A stretch of DNA of 64,000 nucleotides, from assembly GCA_963678675.1 (NCBI GenBank), contig OY783192.1, forward strand, positions 19,037,715 to 19,101,714, written 5' to 3'. The stretch comes from Xiphydria camelus. Lineage: Eukaryota; Arthropoda; Insecta; Hymenoptera; Xiphydriidae. Below are positions 21,632 through 33,589 of the stretch, in pieces (the stretch's first letter is position 1; each line of letters opens with the position of its first letter). The notes beneath the pieces were generated by a model. It had not been told where the DNA came from. It made no database searches and worked only from the letters and a program-made list of their open reading frames with translations. The position numbers and the translations under genes were made by a program.

Positions 21632-23295
21632 GGTGCTACATACACCTACACACCTACCTACCTAGTTTGGTCCAACAAATCGATTTTTCAAGTGTTTTTA
21701 TTTAATATTAGAAAACAAACACTAGGGTAGGTGGGGGCAAAGCCCCGCAATTTCTATTTTTTACAGGATTGTTTGAAATGGAGGGTGTATTTTTTATTAG
21801 TATATGGTGAAAGTCTTAGGTAGGGATGTTATCTATAACCTGGTTGCAACTCCTGTGGTGTCCGACTGTTAGTTACTATAAAATTAAACATCTAAAACAA
21901 ATAAAATTTGCGGGGCTTTGCCCCACCAAATGGGGCAAAGCCCCGCAACACTAGAATGCTGATTGAAGAGGACAAAAAAAACTTTTTTACAAATACATTT
22001 ATATTAACATTTGTTAATATTCTGTCCTCTTAGAAATAGAGGAACATAATATTTTATTGCTAAAAAAAAAACACAAAAACAAATTAATAGATGCTAAAAG
22101 TACTCAAATCCTCTGTGAAGGTGATCACATTTTGAAACCTAGCGGAGTCATCATCATAGGTTTTGACAATCTTAAAATAATATCTTTCTCAGCAATGAAG
22201 GGCTCTTCATTTGTTTGGGGCCTCTGAGGCATGCGGGGCTTTGCCTTAGAAGGGCTGCGGGGTTTTGCCTCATTTGGTATCATTTAATACCAATCATTCT
22301 TCCGATTTTTATAAACAAAGTGAAACGAAATTAAAGCATATAGAAATAAAGTTCAAAAGCCATATTATTAACTGAGCATTCGGTCTTTATAGAAATCGTA
22401 ATCACATGCGAAAATTATTGTAGTGGATTAATATGATTGCTACATCAAAATAACAAGAAATATACTAACCTCATTTTATCAACTCACAGCTGACCTGCTG
22501 CCGTCAATTTTCGTAGCACACTAGACACTATCAAGACCGACCTGCCGCCTGGCGGACAGCTTTGGGATCGTTCCCGGGCTATTCAAATAACCGGTGCGTG
22601 ACTTTGCCCCGTGCGGGGCTTTACCCCCACCTACCCTACATATTGAAAAAAGTTTGAATCAAAAATTTGCAAAATTGACCGAGTTACAAGTGTTTAAATA
22701 TACCTGACTTAGCGTTTCCAGGTCCGGTCTACCTGAAACTTCAAACGCTGTTTTCTCACTACTTTTTTCAAATGCGGTGCCAAATATATTTCAGTCTACT
22801 GAACCGATTTTAATGTACATTGTCTCAATCGCTTTGTAAAGATTTTATCTCGTCCCTGACACTCATAAAAAATGTTTTAATTAATACTTTTTTCTTGGCA
22901 ATCACAAAACCAGGACGAAATTACTTGAAAAATCACACTCGTAATTTAAACTGTTGTAAAATTGTTAATTATAAATATTTCTCAAAACCACCGATTACAA
23001 GGACGAAATTGAACCTTCTAGTTTAAGAATTTTCGTCATTTTTTGCATTCAGATAGAATCCGAATGAGAAATTTTTGGCACCGTAAAAGGCTTTCATAAT
23101 ACACCCCCCTTGCCGGATTCAATGGCCAATAACTTGTGAACAACACAATATTTTTAAGATTTTCTTTTTGATAAATTTTGTTAAAAGTGTGTATTTGTAA
23201 TAACATTTTATAAATGAGTGTTAAATAAATGAAGTATATTTTAAAAATTATTAAAAATGATACTTTTTTCAGGCCGTCTAGGTGTATGTAGCACC
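21632..23295. mobile_element. TTAA-flanked (piggyBac-type) non-autonomous element
   Basis: Ends GGTGCTACATACACCTA inverted at 23279-23295, with TTAA at 21628-21631 and 23296-23299. No transposase; the interior is AT-rich and carries a nested element at 21725-22636. TTAA duplication is characteristic of piggyBac; the terminal sequence is not the classical CCC form, so the family assignment is tentative. Confidence 0.8.
21725..22636. mobile_element. TA-flanked element with iterated GCGGGGCTTTGCC
   Basis: Inverted ends GGGTAGGTGGGGGCAAAGC / GCTTTACCCCCACCTACCC flanked by TA (21723-21724 and 22637-22638). The GCGGGGCTTTGCC motif recurs inside in both orientations: a back-to-back pair near 21910-21950, then near 22233 and 22257, and at both termini. 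No coding region. Nested in 21632-23295. Confidence 0.85.
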
Positions 23296-23595
23296 TTAAA
23301 AGTTTGAGTCCCAACGGCGATGACTCCTGCGGTAACTGCTCCTCGTCTTCTTCATTTTCTTCTTCCGCGGCTACGAGTAACTGTTTATCCCGGCTCTGAT
23401 CTTTCGATCGATTCGAGTGATCGAAAAAGCCTAAATATGGGAACAAAGTCTCCGTGCTTGCCCTCAATCGATTCCTCATGAGAGGTGCCAGCGACGCGCT
23501 CTTTTGCACTGGCATTACGCACATCATTCGACGATACTCTCTTCCTTATTTTCGTAGGACGTGTTGATTATTCGTATGGAAACTCAAGTCAGCAC
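23296..23595 (-). pseudogene. Possible host coding remnant, part 1
   Basis: Minus-strand frames are protein-like in two phases. One runs about 23580-23400 with polar charged residues (segment VSSNDVRNASAKERVAG). Another, the distal part of the frame opening at 23527, holds an acidic run (AAEEENEEDEEQ) and continues up to the TTAA insertion. Together with 21356-21631 this suggests an old, frameshifted gene split by the transposon. Unrecognised; could be coincidence in GC-rich DNA. Confidence 0.3.
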
Positions 23596-23599
23596 TTAT

Positions 23600-24804
23600 A
23601 TTATAACATGCCTTTTCAACCATTTAACACTTGTAATCAATGATACACGTTGTTGTTATAACCACTCGCAGAAAAACCACAACGCCACTCTGTAAATTGT
23701 GTGCAAGGCAATGTAATTAGGTATAGATTACGATGATAAGAAAATGTTAACTCTGGTTCTTGTTATTGTTGTTACCATGTTTCCCTGTTATGATAATCAA
23801 CAATTATTATCAAATACAGCACTTACTTTCAAATACATACTGCTATAGAGAAAGCGTTCATTTAAATAAATTGAACAATGATTTGATGTAAATAAGTAAG
23901 GTAGAGCGGTAAAATTCTGATCGGTTTCGATCACAATTATCTTACTACCTATGAACTTCTGATTTACGTCGATATAATCATTCCTTGTAGATCGAAATAT
24001 GAGCTTCAAAAAACGTTATATCAACTTAGCGCAAATTCCATAGGTAACGAAGCAGTAATCATCGAAATTGACCAGAATATAAATAACAGAACTTGTTAGA
24101 TGGCATACTTTCGAGATATCACCCTAACAGCACACAATATCCCATAAATATCCAACGGATGTCTTTTGAATATTCGTCGTCTACGAGATATCCGTAGGAT
24201 GTCTTTTGGATCTTTGTGCTGTCTAGGGAGTCATTAATTTACAAGTTTGTTTTCCCTTTTACTCTAAAACGTCAAGTTTTTGAGCAAACTTGAGGTGAGA
24301 ATCATAAAAATCGCATTTTTGAACATTTTCTATTTAATTTTTCTCAAAAACTTAACGCGCTAGCCTTACGCTGCTTACGGATTCAATTTTATTGAGGTAC
24401 CTATACGCGACATTACTCTTGTACGGTAAGTGACTATTTTTTCTCAAGAATTTGATGCGCCAGCTGCTTTGTGCTTACAGAGTTGGATTCAGCATATAAA
24501 CATTGACAATAATCATTGATTGTGTTTCACAATGTAACTGAGTTCAAAAAATAGACCAAATCTCATCGCGTCGCGCATATCTTCACAAAATTTGATTCAA
24601 ATTAGATCGTAATTTATAGCATGACAAAATACAATTAACGGCTATTATAGATTTTAAACTGGATCCAAATCTGTAAGCAAAGAAAGTATAGCTACCACTC
24701 TTAAAGTCTTCGAAAAAGAAAGGCGTTCAACATCTGCGAGCAGCAGTACTTATAGGTACTTATATTTAGCTTATATTTTTTGAACTTTATTGCATTGTGA
24801 AAGA
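23600..24804. other. AT-rich sequence, nothing recognised
   Basis: No convincing ORF or inverted repeat. There is a short tandem similarity near 24140-24230 (CCGTAGGATGTCTTTTG-like, twice). Confidence 0.4.
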
Positions 24805-24807
24805 TAA

Positions 24808-25400
24808 CACAGGTTTCCAAAAAAAATTCCGGACTATTTGACCGGACCATGGTATTCCGAGGTATTTTTGCGTCCTGAATCCGATCCTGAGGTCATCTGA
24901 GCCCCATCACGTCAGAAAAACGAGATTTCGAAATAAATAAATAAGGAAATGGGACTGCCCTGAGCAGCACCCAGAGCATGACTCCAAGGTTCTAAGGCCA
25001 TTAGGGTCAGTGCTGGGTCCACTGTCACAGTGAACGGATCGCCGGAATTGGATGCCTTGACAGGGAGATCGTAATCCGCGAGATACAACGATCATGGCAA
25101 CATTTTATCCACTGGGATGGTTCTGTGATAGTCCCGGTCGAGATTTAGGACTCCATTCCAATGTTTGGAAGGTATTCAAGACCTAAACAGCTACCCTCTC
25201 CAACTCAACAGGTCGCTTGAGAAATTGTCCCGGATCCAGTTCCAAAAAATGGTCATTTTAACCTCTAAATGACCTTGAAATCTCATTTTTCTGACGTGAT
25301 GGGGCTCAGATGACCTCGGGATCGGATTCAGGACGCAAAAATACCTCGGAATACCATGGTCCGGTCAAATAGTCCGGACTTTTTTTTTTGTAAACCTGTG
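24808..25400. mobile_element. 593-bp TIR element, CACAGGTTT termini
   Basis: Inverted arms of about 125 bp start CACAGGTTT, continue with an A run and include GTCCGGACTATTTGACC. The target TAA is duplicated (24805-24807 and 25401-25403). Non-coding. Confidence 0.87.
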
Positions 25401-25403
25401 TAA

Positions 25404-25961
25404 TCAGTGCTAATTCAAGATTTTTTGACGCTGAATCTAAATTTGTAATCAAAATTTGAACAGCACGACAAGAGTTTGAGATAAGCGACTTTAAAACCCC
25501 TTAAATCAGACGATTTTTATCATCGTTTTTTCATTTATCTTGACAACGTGAAGTGATAAAGTAAGGCGGAAAAAATATTTGGAATTAGCCACCCGAAATC
25601 CATACAAGCCATCTTTCATTCCTGATGATGAAAAAGAGGTCTCACTCTCACCAGTGTAGTTTATAGTTATCATTACAATAACAGCAATAGATAAACTACA
25701 CGAAAAACATTAATTGTAACATTTACAAAGTTTGTAGTAAAATGCGGGACAAGGCCAATTTATTGTTACGATAACTACAGTTTTAATAAAAATTACAGCA
25801 AACGCAACTTCTACGAGTTTTACTATAATTTTTGTCCCGAAATTTACACCAAATTTGTTTTCCGTGTATAATTTTAATTATTTCTACTTTAAAAATTTTG
25901 TAATTCATTTATAGTTATCTCAAAAGCAATAAAACGTTATAGTCGGTTCGTTTGCTGCCAC
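25404..25961. other. AT-rich spacer, nothing recognised
   Basis: No ORF or repeat supported. It ends at the TA target of the mariner-like element. Confidence 0.4.
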
Positions 25962-25963
25962 TA

Positions 25964-26693
25964 CAAGGTGAGGCGGTGAAATGGCACGATTTCAGTTCGG
26001 ACTGGCGGACTTGGTGGAGGGTCACGAGAGTGGGGGACTGGCCCTTTATCGTCTAGACAGGTGAAAATGTTAGTAGCCATGGAACGTTGGTCCAGTGAGC
26101 AACGCACGTTTGCTATAAAGGCTTATTACAAAAACTCGGATAGTTTTGTTAATACTCAACGCGCTTTCCGCCGTGAGTTTAATTTACCTCCAAGGGCTCC
26201 CGTGCCATCTCATAAAGCTTACGCGCTTTGGGTTAGGAACTTTGAAGCCACTGCTAGCACAACAAAGAAAAAAGGCGGTAGTGAAAAAACAAGCTGTACC
26301 CCGGAGAATATTGATCGTGTGCGTGAAGCTTTAGGAAGAAGTCTACGAAAATCAGCGAGATGGCACAGCGTAGAACTTGGTATCAGCAATCGAACATTAA
26401 GAAGGATTTTGAAGAATGATCTCCATACTATACATACAAGATGCAGGTAGTGCAAGCCCTAAAACCGTTGGAGATGTTACGCAACGTCATGAACGTATTC
26501 ACTCTCAGGCTCCAACAATGTGTGGAAAAACAAAGACGCCACCTGTCTGACACCATCTTCAAAATATGATTATTTTTCATGTAAAGTAAATTTCCACTAA
26601 TGTAGACCTGATTTATGCTAAAATAAAACAACTTTTTTTTTTAAACTATTTTTGCGATTTTTTTAAATCGTGACATTTTACTGCCTCACCCTG
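25964..26693 (+). mobile_element. Mariner-like element, internal-deletion derivative
   Basis: Termini CARGGTGAGGCRGT inverted at 26680-26693 and flanked by TA (25962-25963 and 26694-26695). It encloses the N-terminal and the extreme C-terminal pieces of one transposase; 730 bp against the about 1.3 kb or more expected. Confidence 0.88.
26061..26569 (+). pseudogene. DUF4817 mariner-like transposase, catalytic core deleted
   Basis: Codons 26061-26450 encode 129 residues of the DUF4817 helix-turn-helix region: MERWSSEQRTFAIKAYYKNS, then HKAYALWVRNFE, and a second helical part with SNRTLRRILKNDLH. Near 26430 the frame shifts by one base. In frame 2, about 26435-26569, the family sequence continues (KMQVVQALKP) and jumps to the transposase C-terminus (RLQQCVEKQRRHLSDTIF) with stop TGA 26567-26569. 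The whole DDE catalytic domain is absent, so the product could at most bind element ends. Confidence 0.85.
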
Positions 26694-26695
26694 TA

Positions 26696-27600
26696 TTACT
26701 ACATTTTTTCAAGTTGAATTGCATTCCTTGGATAACATTTTCTCCTTCGAAATCATTAATATTGTACTAACATTAATACCGCGATACAGTAGAATAAGAT
26801 GCATATGTATATACTGTTTTATTATTATTACTTATCAAATTTCCTTGTAGTTATCGAAGCACTTAACATTGATCTTGATCTTTCCTTCAGTCAGATTCTT
26901 GCGAGGAACGCGAGTTCAAGTCTACGTTTATGAGCAATTCGCTCTATTAAATTACACTCTTATAATAATATTGAAGCGTATTATCTTCTCTCACTCTCCG
27001 CGGAAATCTCTTATCAATCGGCGGATAATAGAACTCGATCTAGGGAGCGATCACTCGCACGACTGCGCCCGAGAGAGAGTCCGAAAACTTTCGCCGTGAT
27101 CGTCACTCTTCAGTGTCACCGATATCGATTATCGACAATAGTTGATTTCCGACAGAATTCGCGATGCAAGTATTCCTCTTAAACTCAGGAAACTCGTGGG
27201 TGTTCTTCATCCGGACACGTTTTCACACCGAGCTGGACAGACCTAATTTCTTCCGTATCGCAAGTACGAGTATTCCTCTCTAATTGTAAGAGGCACCACA
27301 CTAATTTCGCGTATTACGTGAAAAGTTACGATACATTTCACGCGCGAGACCGTAGATCGCGCCTTGGAGACGGTCTCTCCGGCGCTGCGATGACGATACG
27401 CCCAATCGCTTCGAAACTACAAAGCTGACTCGAGAGCGCTAAAGTTTTATCGAACCTCTGTTATCTCGCGGGGGTTCGATAACAGTGCTTTCGACGTGCG
27501 TTCTTATTGGAGTCACAAACGTGAAGATTACTACGATTAATTAGCGACATGATTCAATTTTCGAGATATGTAAAAGAAGCTTTCGATTCAAATTAATTAT
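26696..27600. other. Single-copy stretch with CpG-rich block (about 26990-27530)
   Basis: I find no repeat structure. From about 26990 to 27530 CpG and GC rise sharply, with GAGA-like runs and no long ORF. This looks like host regulatory or 5' untranslated DNA more than transposon, but no transcript boundary is visible. Confidence 0.35.
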
Positions 27601-27821
27601 GTCAAAGGAGAGTGGGAGAATTGTGCGCACTTAAGAGGCCGACATACCAGGCCCACTAGTTCCTGCTGTGGGGCAGCGGTGAGACGAGGTAATGTCAAAA
27701 TGCTAGAAAGGGGTGGAGCTACACGAGGTTAGCGATGTTGCCGAATGCATGCAGTATGGATACGGTCCGGTCTCATGCCGGCCTCAGTGGCGAGAGCATG
27801 GCTCGCTGCATACTTACTACT

Positions 27822-28062
27822 GGCCGCATACTTACTACTATCGGATCCGATTGTCTGAAACGATTGTCGGATACGGAAATCTGAAGTTCAAAATACTCTA
27901 AGTTTATATGACTCTACCGCACAGTGCCAATCCGATGTCGGATCGGACGTCCGAGTCGGATGCGACTTACCGTCGGAGGGCGGCCACACACTTACTACTA
28001 TCGGATCCGATTGTCTGAAACGATTGTCGGATCCGGAAATCTGAAGTTCAAAATACTCTAAC
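27822..28062 (+). repeat. Direct repeat, two 80-bp copies around TCGGATCCGA
   Basis: 27822-27901 and 27982-28062 are near-identical, 160 bp apart, each containing CTTACTACTATCGGATCCGA. Related units occur at 55570-55712 and inverted at 62095-62240. Confidence 0.8.
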
Positions 28063-28342
28063 ACTGAAAAAAAAGTATGATATCTACAGCAATCTTAAAT
28101 ATCGCTGAGTACATTCCACTCTAGTTGCAAAACGTATTACTACATGAACGAAAAGTATCGCTATATTAGCAACTTTAATTTAACTATTAACGTATTTGCT
28201 ATTGTAAAGATACGTTGAGTTCAGAAAAGGATACGTGAAGCTCGTGGAGACAATATTTTGTACAGATTCAGTAAGCGTCCCTGGTTCGGCTGTGGCAGCT
28301 ATGCTCATTGTTGTGATCGCGATGTGTCAGTTGCCTTAGCTA
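28063..28342. other. Unassigned spacer before repeat unit RQ
   Basis: AT-rich to about 28220, then mixed. No supported feature. Confidence 0.4.
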
Positions 28343-31000
28343 TCAAGAGATACGGTGGTGTCTCGCGGCATGTTCATTCAAGTAGTTCGTCAGATCGACG
28401 CCGACAGCGCCGTCGCCGCGGGCACCCGTGTATCTTTACAGGAAAAATGTCTGCCCCCTTCACCCCTCAATTTTAACATCGAATTTTCTCAATAAATTTA
28501 CGGTTATAACCAAAACTATGCTTAGTTACGCCATATAAATCGACTATTCTCTATTGATAGAGGCCAGAATAAATGTTATAAGTTAAATATTAACAGAGAT
28601 TCGCCCTTAGCAACGCTAAGCCACGCCCCTGCCGCCTGAAAGTCGAGAATCCGATTTCTCGGGCAATATACAGGGTGGACCAGGTTAAACGTCATTTTTT
28701 TGATATGTCATAGAACAACAACAAAAAGTACTTTCATAAGAAAATTTTTTTCAAAAATGTTTCCTAACAAAGATACAGGGTGTCAAAGTTTCGAAAAAAA
28801 AATGGTTTTCTCATCATAACTTCTAAACTACTTGGTCGATTTCCATGAAATTTCGCACACAGGCTAATGTAGAACAGCTCTAAGTAATAATTAAATAATT
28901 TTAAAAAATTCTCCAGTGGCGTAGATACTAGGGGCCGGTAACCCCCTTTCCCCCTCCCAATCTTCGGCGCCACTGGATATTTTGCAAAGAAAATTTAATT
29001 ATTGGATTCCCCGTTTAATTTAGAGAAAAAAATCACCCTTGCAAATTTTTGATTTATGGCTTCCTTTTTGAGATATTTATTTTAATTTATAGGGTTGCGA
29101 GCAGGCCAAAGCTAGGTTGAACTCCATTAATTGTGATATGTGATAGAGTAACCAAAAAAAAAATAGATTCTCATGAGAAAATTTTTTTCAAAAATGTTTC
29201 CTAACAAAGATATAGGGTGCAAAGTTTCGAAAAAAAATGGTTTTCTCATCATAACTTCTAAGCCACGGGATCGATTTCCATGAAATTTCGCACACAGGCT
29301 AATGTACAGCTGTCTAAGGAATAATTAAATAATTTTAAAAAATTCTCCAGTGGCGTAGATACTGGGGGCCGGTACCCTCCTTTCCCCCTTCCCAATCTTC
29401 GGCGCCACTGGATATTTTACAAAGAAAATTTAATTATTGGATTCCCCGTTTAATTTAAAGAAAAAAATCTCAAAAACGAAGTCACAAATCAAAAATTTGC
29501 AAGGGTGATTTTTTCTTTAAATTAAACGGGGAATCCAATAATTAAATTTTCTTTGCAAAATATCCAGTGGCGTCGAAGATTGGGAAGGGGGAAAGGGGGG
29601 TACCGGCCCCCAGTATCTACGCCACTGGAGAATTTTTTAAAATGATTTAATTATTACTTAGAGCTGTACGACATTAGAATGTATGCGAAATTTCATGGAA
29701 ATCGATCAAGTAGTTTCGAAGTTATGATGAGAAAACCATTTTTTTCCACAACTTTGACACCCTGTATCTTTGTTAGTAAACATTTTTGAAAAAAATGTTC
29801 TCATGAGAATCTATTTTTTGTTGTTGCTCTATCACATATCACAATTAATGGAGTTCAACCTAGCTTTGGCCTGCTCGCAACCCTATAAATTAAAATAAAT
29901 ATCGCAAAAACGAAGCCATAAATCAAAAATTTGTAAGGGTGATTTTTTTCCCTAAATTAAACGGGGAATCCAATAACTACATTTTCTTTGCAAAATATCC
30001 AGTGGCACCGAAGATTGGGAGGGGGAAAGGGAGGTACCAGCCCCTAGTATCTACGCCACTGGAGAATTTTTAAAAATTATTTAATTATTGCTTAGAGCTG
30101 TTCTGCATTAGCCTGTGTGCAAAATTTTATGAAAATCGGTCAAGTAGTTTAGAAGTTATGATGAGAAAACCATTTTTTTTCGAAACTTTGACACCCTGTA
30201 TCTTTGTTAGGAAACATTTTTGAAACAAATTTTCTTATGAGTACTTTTTTGTTGTTCTATCATATATAAAAAAAAATTACGTTTAACCTGGTCCACCCTG
30301 TATATATGTATGTCAAAATGTCATTCTAATTCCGCCTATCTTCGGCGATAGTCGGCGATGATCGGAAATGTCTACACAGATGCGGGCACACGCATACGCC
30401 ATCAAATGTATGTGAGAGTGTGTGAGAGAATATATTCCTTGAATGTTGGTCATGGTTTTCAAAGTGAATACAATATTTCCATTCGCGTAACGATTTCCCT
30501 CGCGTTTATTTCGATCCCCGGACGCGCTTGTTAATAAAAAGTGAAAATTCAGTGTAATTGGAGTAATGAATCTCAATAGTGGTGAATGTGACAGACGCTC
30601 CGTATAGTTTAATAATCGTTTGTATTTTTTTCGCTTAATCGAAATAGTGAACGGATGCAGTGGTATTTTTCTCTAGTTGCCTGTGCATCAAGAGCAGGAA
30701 AGGAGACGGTCTCAGAAGAATTGCCATCAGATAAGTTTAATTGCCATCTGACAGCTTTAACCTCACTTTCGATGGAAGGACAAATATCTTTGTGTTCATT
30801 CTATTTTTTGTTTTCAGCGTCATGCGAGCACGGGACGGATCGAAGGTTTTTCTTCTCAGTCATCAATACAAGCCGTGGCAGAATAGGAGATGCAATGGAA
30901 TTGGATCACAATAATCAAGTAATCACTTTATAACTATTTTTCTCTATCGATATATTTCCTCTTTCGTACTATCACACGTTCCAATTTACACATCGACCTG
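28343..31000 (+). repeat. Long repeat unit RQ, copy A (split by 28671-30300)
   Basis: Begins TCAAGAGATACGG with a GAGA(C/T)AC...GTGTCTC hairpin and runs to 28670, then resumes at 30301 and continues to about 31000. The same sequence is at 36099-36574 + 44462-44870, at 45162-46330, and inverted at 53920-55090. All four copies begin after an A. It contains GTCTGCCCCCTTCACCCC and CCTCGCGTTTATTTCGATCC as landmarks. No protein is conserved between copies. Confidence 0.8.
28671..30300. mobile_element. 1.63-kb TA-flanked foldback with doubled arms
   Basis: Inverted ends CAGGGTGGACCAGGTTAAAC between TA (28669-28670 and 30301-30302). The arms hold a direct duplication (about 28715-29080 and 29150-29460), and the opposite arm mirrors both, giving an A-A-A'-A' layout centred near 29490. 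Landmark: CCAGTGGCGTAGATACT. The uninterrupted target is visible near 36421-36445 in RQ copy B. Non-coding. Confidence 0.88.
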
Positions 31001-31990
31001 TCAATAGTTTCTTCATTTCTACGCTGAGTAAGTTCGGTATATTTTAAATAGTGAAATGCTGCATATGATTATGTAATTTACAACCCCCCACAAAAACAGA
31101 TTCTCTGTAAAACAAAAAGGCGGCATGTTCATTCGGTGCAAACAAAAATTGATACGTAAAATACTCTCCAAAAAAGATTTGAAATCAATTAAGATCGCCA
31201 TGTTCAAGATTTATACATAAAAAGTAAAAGGCATCATTTGAAAGGTTTTCAATACGGAAACTTATACGAAATTATCCGACTCTTATCTACCAATCTGCCA
31301 ATCCGCGACTCTTTACAAGGAATTAGGAAAAGGCTAAAGTGAATCAAACCATCGTTACACCAGAGGCGAAGAAAATATAGGTTCTTAATTTCTATGCTGA
31401 CAAGTAAGTTCGGTATATTTTAAATAGTGAAATGCTGCATATGATTGTGTAATTTACAATTTGTTACAGATCGTATGCGAACCCGAGGAGGTTTTTTTCA
31501 AACGAGGGATCATCCAGTTGTTGTTCCAACAAGAACCAGTTGCATTAGTTGTATTCATTGCATTTGACAGGTCAGTATATAAATTGGTAGTATAATACGA
31601 AAGAGGAAATATATAATTTTTATTAATTCTGTCATTATTAGAATTGGTTAACTCACAATCTGATTAATTTAGTTTCTTATAATTTCTACGTTTAGTAAGT
31701 TCGGTATATTTTAAATAAGAAAATGTTGCATATTATTGTTTGTGTTATTTACAATTTGTTATAGATCGTATGCGAACCCGAGGGGATTTCTTTCGAACGA
31801 GGGATCATCCACTTGTTGTTTCAAGAACCAGTTATTAGTTCATTCGGCGAGCTGGATCTGCTATCTCGAGTGCATGGACGTACGTCACTTTCAATGGATG
31901 AATATCCTTTAATATCCTCCGAACCGTAGACTTGCAGATTCTAACCTCTGTTGACATAGCCCGAATATTCATTCGAGGGTTATTCCTTAC
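31001..31990. repeat. T-module mosaic and half of S foldback
   Basis: Three copies of a TAAGTTCGGTATATTTTAAA segment start near 31027, 31411 and 31697. 31083-31245 is one arm of the S foldback. 31760-31880 carries the TCGTATGCGAACCCGAGG segment seen again at 46405, 47190, 53075 and 53840. Apparent ORFs are not conserved. Confidence 0.65.
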
Positions 31991-33110
31991 TCTTTCTAGC
32001 ACAGAGCATCGATATTTTGCTGCACCTGTTTTGCTGCAGAAGAATCTGGGACTTCCTAAAATAATTATAAAAACCCCATATAATTCAGCCCGAACACAAG
32101 TACCACCTTATCGAGCTATACCTTATCGAGGAGATTTTTCGACGTAATGATTCTGAAACGTTTTTATCGAGAAATATATATTTCTAACATACGGTAGTGT
32201 TCACGAATATTGTAAAATATCGCAGGAATGTTACAGAAAAGTTACTTGCAAAAATGTGCTTTGTGGGGTGTAAATGATGATATTTTGTAATTTCCATCGT
32301 TATACCAGAGGCGAACAAGAGATGAAATAGAAATGAGGTACATGTACACTTCACGTTTGACAGGTCGGTATATAAATTGAAACTTGTGATAGTATAATAC
32401 GAAAGAGGAAAAACTTATATCGATAAAGAAAAAATAATAATAAAGTAGTTACTCTATTATTGTAATCTATTTCTATTGTATCCCTTATTTTTCTGTCACG
32501 ACTTTGGTTGTTGATAGTGGATGGATCAACCAATAAATTTGATTTTTCTTCACTATCAGCAATTAAAGTCGTGGCAGAAAAATAAGTGATACAATGTTAT
32601 TGGATTACAATAATGGAGTAACTACTTTATTATTATTTTTTCTTTATCGATATAAGTTTTTCCTCTTTCGTATTATACTATAACAAGTTTCAATTTATAT
32701 ACCGACCTGTCAAACGTGAAGTGTACATGTATCTCACTTCTATTTCATCTCTTCTTCGCCTCTGGTGTAACGATGGAAATTACAAAATATCACCATTTAC
32801 ACCCCGCAAAGCACGTTTTTGTAAGTAACTTTTCTGTAACATTCCTGCGATATTTTACAATATTCGTAAACACTACCGTATGTTAGAAACATTCCTTTAC
32901 TCATAATATATATTTCTCGATAAATTCGCGAATGTTGCAAAACATCATAGAAGTATTTCAGTCATTACGTCGAAAGATCTCCTCGATAAGGTACAGCTCG
33001 ATAAGATTGTACTTGTTAGGGCTGAATTATATGGGGTTTTTATAATTATTTTAGGACCTCCCAGAAGAATACAGGTGCAGCAAAATATTGATGCTGTGCT
33101 GGAAATTTAT
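31990..33110. repeat. Palindrome P1 of T modules, centre near 32547
   Basis: The left arm from about 31990 mirrors the right arm to about 33110, around a centre with TTGTTGATAGTGG and inverted ACTATCAGCAATT. Each arm includes GTGAAGTGTACATGTACCTC-like and CTTCCTAAAATAATTATAAA-like segments. Confidence 0.75.
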
Positions 33111-33200
33111 TTAAGAGTAAGGGCGAATTTTCAGCGGTGCATGCAAAGGGATTTCTTAAAACTATTCCAACGTCTCGAGTTAATATATGTAACAACATAT

Positions 33201-33449
33201 CGTCCCCTTCCTGCAAAAAGTCACTAACTAACATTTATCATCAACTGACTCAGTAGGTAGTTTCTGCTCTATAATATCGGTATTATATTTCGGTTAATGA
33301 CTTTTTATGATGCGCGCATGCTCACTTCCAACGCATTTAGCACTTAATGAGTTTTACCATTTAAAGATTTAATAAAATTAAGCTACTAGGTCCAGTTAGG
33401 TGAATTTTACAAAATATGTTAGTTAGTGACTTTTTGCAGGAAGAGGACG
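33201..33449. mobile_element. MITE with CGTCCCCTTCCTGC termini, copy 2
   Basis: Inverse-orientation copy of the MITE at 3006-3248. ATAT flanks it at 33197-33200 and 33450-33453. The inverted paralogous region at 49700-49745 reads straight through the site with a single ATAT-containing target, so the insertion and its 4-bp duplication are confirmed inside the window. Confidence 0.9.
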
Positions 33450-33520
33450 ATATATACTGTCATAAGTGGTATCTTTACATGTGATGAAACAATTTGTCAT
33501 GGTCATTGGAAGAGTATACT

Positions 33521-33521
<1 letters not shown>

Positions 33522-33587
<66 letters not shown>
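33522..33587 (+). repeat. (GA)n microsatellite, about 66 bp
   Basis: Uninterrupted AG/GA run. The inverted paralogue at 49636-49650 has only a few GA units at the same place. Confidence 0.95.

Positions 33588-33589
<2 letters not shown>

Noticed and set aside
27600..27901. Short ORF 27713-27901 as an exon
   Set aside because: It runs into the 80-bp direct repeat and lacks splice sites or a recognisable product.
33522..33587. CRISPR-like regular repetition
   Set aside because: It is a dinucleotide microsatellite in a eukaryotic context; no direct repeats with unique spacers exist anywhere in the window.
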